DNA of 64,000 bases from Punica granatum. Lineage: Eukaryota; Streptophyta; Magnoliopsida; Myrtales; Lythraceae. The translations under genes were made by a program, and so were the position numbers. The stretch is from assembly GCF_007655135.1 (NCBI RefSeq), contig NC_045131.1, positions 10,462,001-10,526,000 of the forward strand, written 5' to 3'. The notes beneath the pieces were generated by a model. That model did no database searches and was not told the origin of the DNA. It saw only the letters and a program-made list of their open reading frames with translations. Below are positions 61,260 to 64,000 of the stretch, in pieces (the first letter of the stretch is position 1; the number at the start of each line of letters is the position of its first letter).

Positions 61260-63165
61260 ATGGCCGAGGTGCTGTTTGGCGCTTTCCTACAGATGCTGTT
61301 CGACAGATTGGCCTCTCATGAGCTGCTGAAGTTTGCGCGGCGGGAGAACCTCAATTCTCAGCTCGAGAGTGGGAGTGGACCCTGCAGGACATTCACACGT
61401 CGTGCTGGAAGATGCCGTGGACCGAGCCATGGGTGGAGAGACCAGAGTGACCCCGTGGCTGGAAGACCTTGCGGACTTGGCTCATGACGTGGAGAACCTG
61501 CTCGATGAGTTCGCCACTGAGGAGGTGCTGCGAAGCAGCTTCATGTACTTCGACGAGGCCGGTGCTTCTTCGAGCAAGTTGCGCAATCTTCTAATCCCCA
61601 GCTGCCGTTTCTTTTTTGAGCCCCAGAAGGCTCACATTCGACCGTAAGATGAGATATAAGGTGGAAGAGATTGATGGTGGATTGGCTGATATCATGGGCC
61701 GAAAGAAAACGCTCGGCCCGAGGGAGGGAGATGGAGGGAGGATTTCTGGAACTAGGCAACAAAGAAGATTGCCCAGCACTTCTTTGGCGGAGCCCTGCAT
61801 TTCTGGGAGGGACGATGATAGAAATGCTATCCTGAACTTGGTGATGGCTGAAAGCAACGATCTCTCGGTGATACCCATTGTTGGGATGGGAGCAGGGGCG
61901 AAGCCAGGATTTATGTCGAGGGGGAGCAAAAATATTATAATAAATATAATTTTGGGATAAAATTTTAAAAATTCAAAGTTCAGGGAGGCAAGGGGAACAA
62001 AAATGTTAAAATAAATATACTTTTGAGGTAAAATTTTAAAAAATTTAAAGTTCAGGGGAGCAATTGCCCCCCTGCTAACATGCTGGCTCCGCCCCTGAAT
62101 GGGAGGGTAGGCAAGGCAACTCTCGCTCAGTCGGCCTATTACAATGAGCAGGTGAAAGGATCCTTCCTTGTGAGAGCGTGGGCCTGTGTCTCCGATGAAT
62201 TCGACACGCTGGCTGTAACAAGGACGATCTTGCAGTCAGTGGGTGGGGCTAATGCTCACGAATGAAAGGATTTGAACGCCCTCCAAGTTGAGCTCCAGAA
62301 AAACCTCTCGGGAAAGAAGTTCCTCAGTGTTTTGGAGGATGCGTGGAACGAGGAGTATGAGAGTTGAACTCTCCTTCGAAGGCCATTCGAGTCCACCGGA
62401 GTGAAAGGGAGAAAGATCACTGTCACCACTCGAAGCCAGTCTGTTACATCCCATGGTGATTGTCGAGCTTTACTCGCTTACCATGCATTTGGTAGGGACA
62501 ACTTCGATGATCACCCTCATCTAAAGTCTGCGGGCGAGAAGATAGTTGAATGCTGTGCAAGCTTGCCTCTGGCAGCGAAGACTTTTGGGGACCTTCTACG
62601 GTCCAATTATGAACTGAGTGAGTGGACAGCCATCGCAGAGAGTATGATATGGGATCTTCCAAAGACGAAAGGCATTCCCCAGGCTTTGCACCTCAGCTAC
62701 ATTTATTTTCCCTCGGACTTGAAGCGATGCTTTGTGTACTGTGCAGTATTCCCCAAGGACTACGAATTCGACAAGGAAGATTTATCTCATTCTGGTTGGC
62801 CGAGGACCTTTCGGGGAGGCCGCATTCAGAGAGGGGCATGCAAGATCTTGGCGTGAAATGTTTCCATGAACTATGGAGTAGATCATTCTTTCAACCATCT
62901 AGCAGGAGGAAATCCTTGTTCGTGATGCATGATCTGTTGAACGACATAGCAACATCGATTGCTGGTGAGTCCTGCTTGAGTTTAGGAGACGGTTAGGTGG
63001 AATCTCACATAGAAGAGAAAACTCTCGAAAAGGTACGACACTTGTCACTTACTCCCCACGAGCACGAGGTATCAAGCAGGTTCGAAAGGTTTCGCTGCTT
63101 AAGGGTATTGGGGACCTTCTTAGCACTAAACTCGTATGATTACTTAGATACTAACAACAAATAAC
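61260..63165 (+). pseudogene. CC-NBS-LRR pseudogene with MITE in the P-loop and many lesions
   Basis: The Rx-N coiled-coil start (MAEVLFGAFLQMLFDRLASH) is intact, and a first shift near 61370 follows. The sequence continues LEDLADLAHDVENLLDEFAT, GRDDDRNAILNLV and VIPIVGMG, where the P-loop is cut by a 205-bp element. It resumes VGKATLAQSAYYNEQVKGSF. Further lesions are TGA at 62263-62265, TGA at 62365-62367, a degraded kinase-2 (FLSVLEDAWN), a frameshift near 62785 and TAG near 62995. GLPL (CASLPLAAK), RNBS-D (CFVYCAVFPKDYEF) and MHD (FVMHDLL) can still be read. Only the beginning of the LRR region remains. It is a paralogue of 52671-56185 and shows the N-terminal half which that copy lacks. 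Confidence 0.9.
61893..62097. mobile_element. hAT-type MITE, 205 bp, inserted in an NLR P-loop
   Basis: The ends are CAGGGGCGAAGCCAGGATTT and, in inverse, CAGGGGCGGAGCCAGCATG. These are terminal inverted repeats of the CAGGGGCG type used by hAT transposons. The flanks GATGGGAG (61885-61892) and AATGGGAG (62098-62105) form an 8-bp target duplication with one mismatch. The interior has an imperfect duplication (AAAATTTTAAAAATTCAAAG type) and no coding capacity. It separates VGMG from GVGK-like codons of the nucleotide-binding loop. Confidence 0.88.
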
Positions 63166-63335
63166 AAAAGAAGAGCCCTAGAACATCAGCTTCCCAAAAT
63201 AGAGCATACCTCGTGAGTTCGATGTTCCACAAACCACCAACATGTGAGGGATAAATAATCGTTAATAGCTTCGTCTTTGTTTCTTGCTAAGTTGAACATG
63301 GCAGGAAATAGATCTTTTAATGCGATCTCTGAGCA

Positions 63336-63590
63336 TCATTTGTCCTTCCAAAACATGGTCTTTGATCCGTCGCCCAATTTGATCCCAGTGCGAGTCATGA
63401 ATTGATCCCAAGCTTCTCTAATTCCTTTCCGTCTGCTGTAGTGATAAGATTCTCTTACTTGCTTAGTGATCCACCCTTTCCCTTGAAGCCCATACTTGGT
63501 TGTAATGACATACCTCCTTAGATGCTCCAGCTTGGTAAAAAATCTCCACAACCATTTGGCAAGCAGATAGTCTGCAAGGAAAATCTTCAA
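63336..63590 (-). pseudogene. LINE-derived fragment (zf-RVT-like region)
   Basis: The minus strand encodes LLAKWLWRFFTKLEHLRRYV, ITTKYGLQGKGWITKQVRES and GIREAWDQFMTRTGIKLGDG followed by SKTMFWKDK. The pattern (LLxKWLWRF...KYG...GW...GIRxxW...VGDGxxxxFWKD) is the segment C-terminal to the reverse transcriptase in plant non-LTR retrotransposons. No reverse transcriptase or endonuclease domain was seen in the window, so this is a short relic. Confidence 0.7.
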
Positions 63591-63599
63591 TCACAATGT

Positions 63600-64000
63600 A
63601 TTAACTAATAAGTTAATAAGGTAGCATTTGATAATAGAGTGAAATTGATGTATATATTTTAGTGGGATTCTAATGATGGTTAGAAAAAAAAGTATACGCT
63701 TGAATTTATTTTTAAATAGAAGAAAACGATAATTTATTATTAAAAAATTAATTATAATAATGATTAGGAAAAAAATATGTGTGAATTTATTTATGATAAC
63801 TCATCGGGAGATGTGAACGCTTGGCGAGGGGCACACCCACCCTGATCCAGTCAAGATCGAGTCTGGGCAGCGGAGAAGAAGAGGGGAGATAGAGAGGAGA
63901 AGAAGATGGGAGACGGAGAGGAAGTGGGCATGAGCAGCGAAGAGGAGAAGGCTCCGACGATAGCTTCGATGAAGGTTTCAATGAGAGTTGTCACAGCACA
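63600..64000. other. Window end, no gene assigned
   Basis: AT-rich DNA turns purine-rich (GAGGAGAAGAAGATGGGAGA type) from about 63870. This could be the leader of a gene running off the window, but no protein family is recognised. Confidence 0.3.

Overview
This is a nuclear window from a flowering plant, most likely a eudicot. The evidence is long AT-rich intergenic DNA, GT-AG introns, a 12-exon galactokinase gene, pectin-methylesterase/invertase-inhibitor genes, NBS-LRR remnants and abundant plant transposons. I cannot name the species from sequence alone.

Layout. 0-5 kb: a desiccation-related PCC13-62-like gene (3 exons) and an ER membrane complex subunit 6 gene (4 coding exons), both on +. 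6.6 kb: a probable small membrane protein. 8.4-19.4 kb: five plus-strand PMEI/invertase-inhibitor-type genes, two intact and three disabled, separated by AT-rich DNA with SINE-like and MITE-like repeats. 20.4-22.4 kb: a minus-strand gene for an unrecognised tail-anchored-looking protein. 35.2-40.35 kb: galactokinase on minus, with all coding exons resolved (499 residues).

Two complete Mutator-like elements (MULEs) sit on either side of the galactokinase gene. MULE-1 (23816-31716) has ~130 bp terminal inverted repeats, a perfect 9-bp target duplication, a near-complete mudrA transposase, and fragments of a PPR gene and of a GLTP/ACD11-type gene. MULE-2 (41557-48821) belongs to a different family. 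It has ~450 bp terminal inverted repeats and a perfect 9-bp target duplication. Its transposase has lost the DNA-binding region. It also carries a GRF-type zinc-finger ORF and a 60/120-bp higher-order minisatellite.

50.5-63.2 kb is a decayed CC-NBS-LRR region: a 5'-truncated, frameshifted gene with a long intact LRR part, a small C-terminal LRR fragment, and a third copy whose P-loop is split by a 205-bp hAT-type MITE. Between them lie a broken calcium-dependent protein kinase fragment and, directly abutting it on the other strand, a defensin-like Cys-rich exon. The window ends with a LINE-derived fragment.

The host genes do not form a pathway. The biology of interest is the transposons: host-sequence capture, an unusual accessory ORF and repeat array, and decay of two local gene families (PMEI and NLR).
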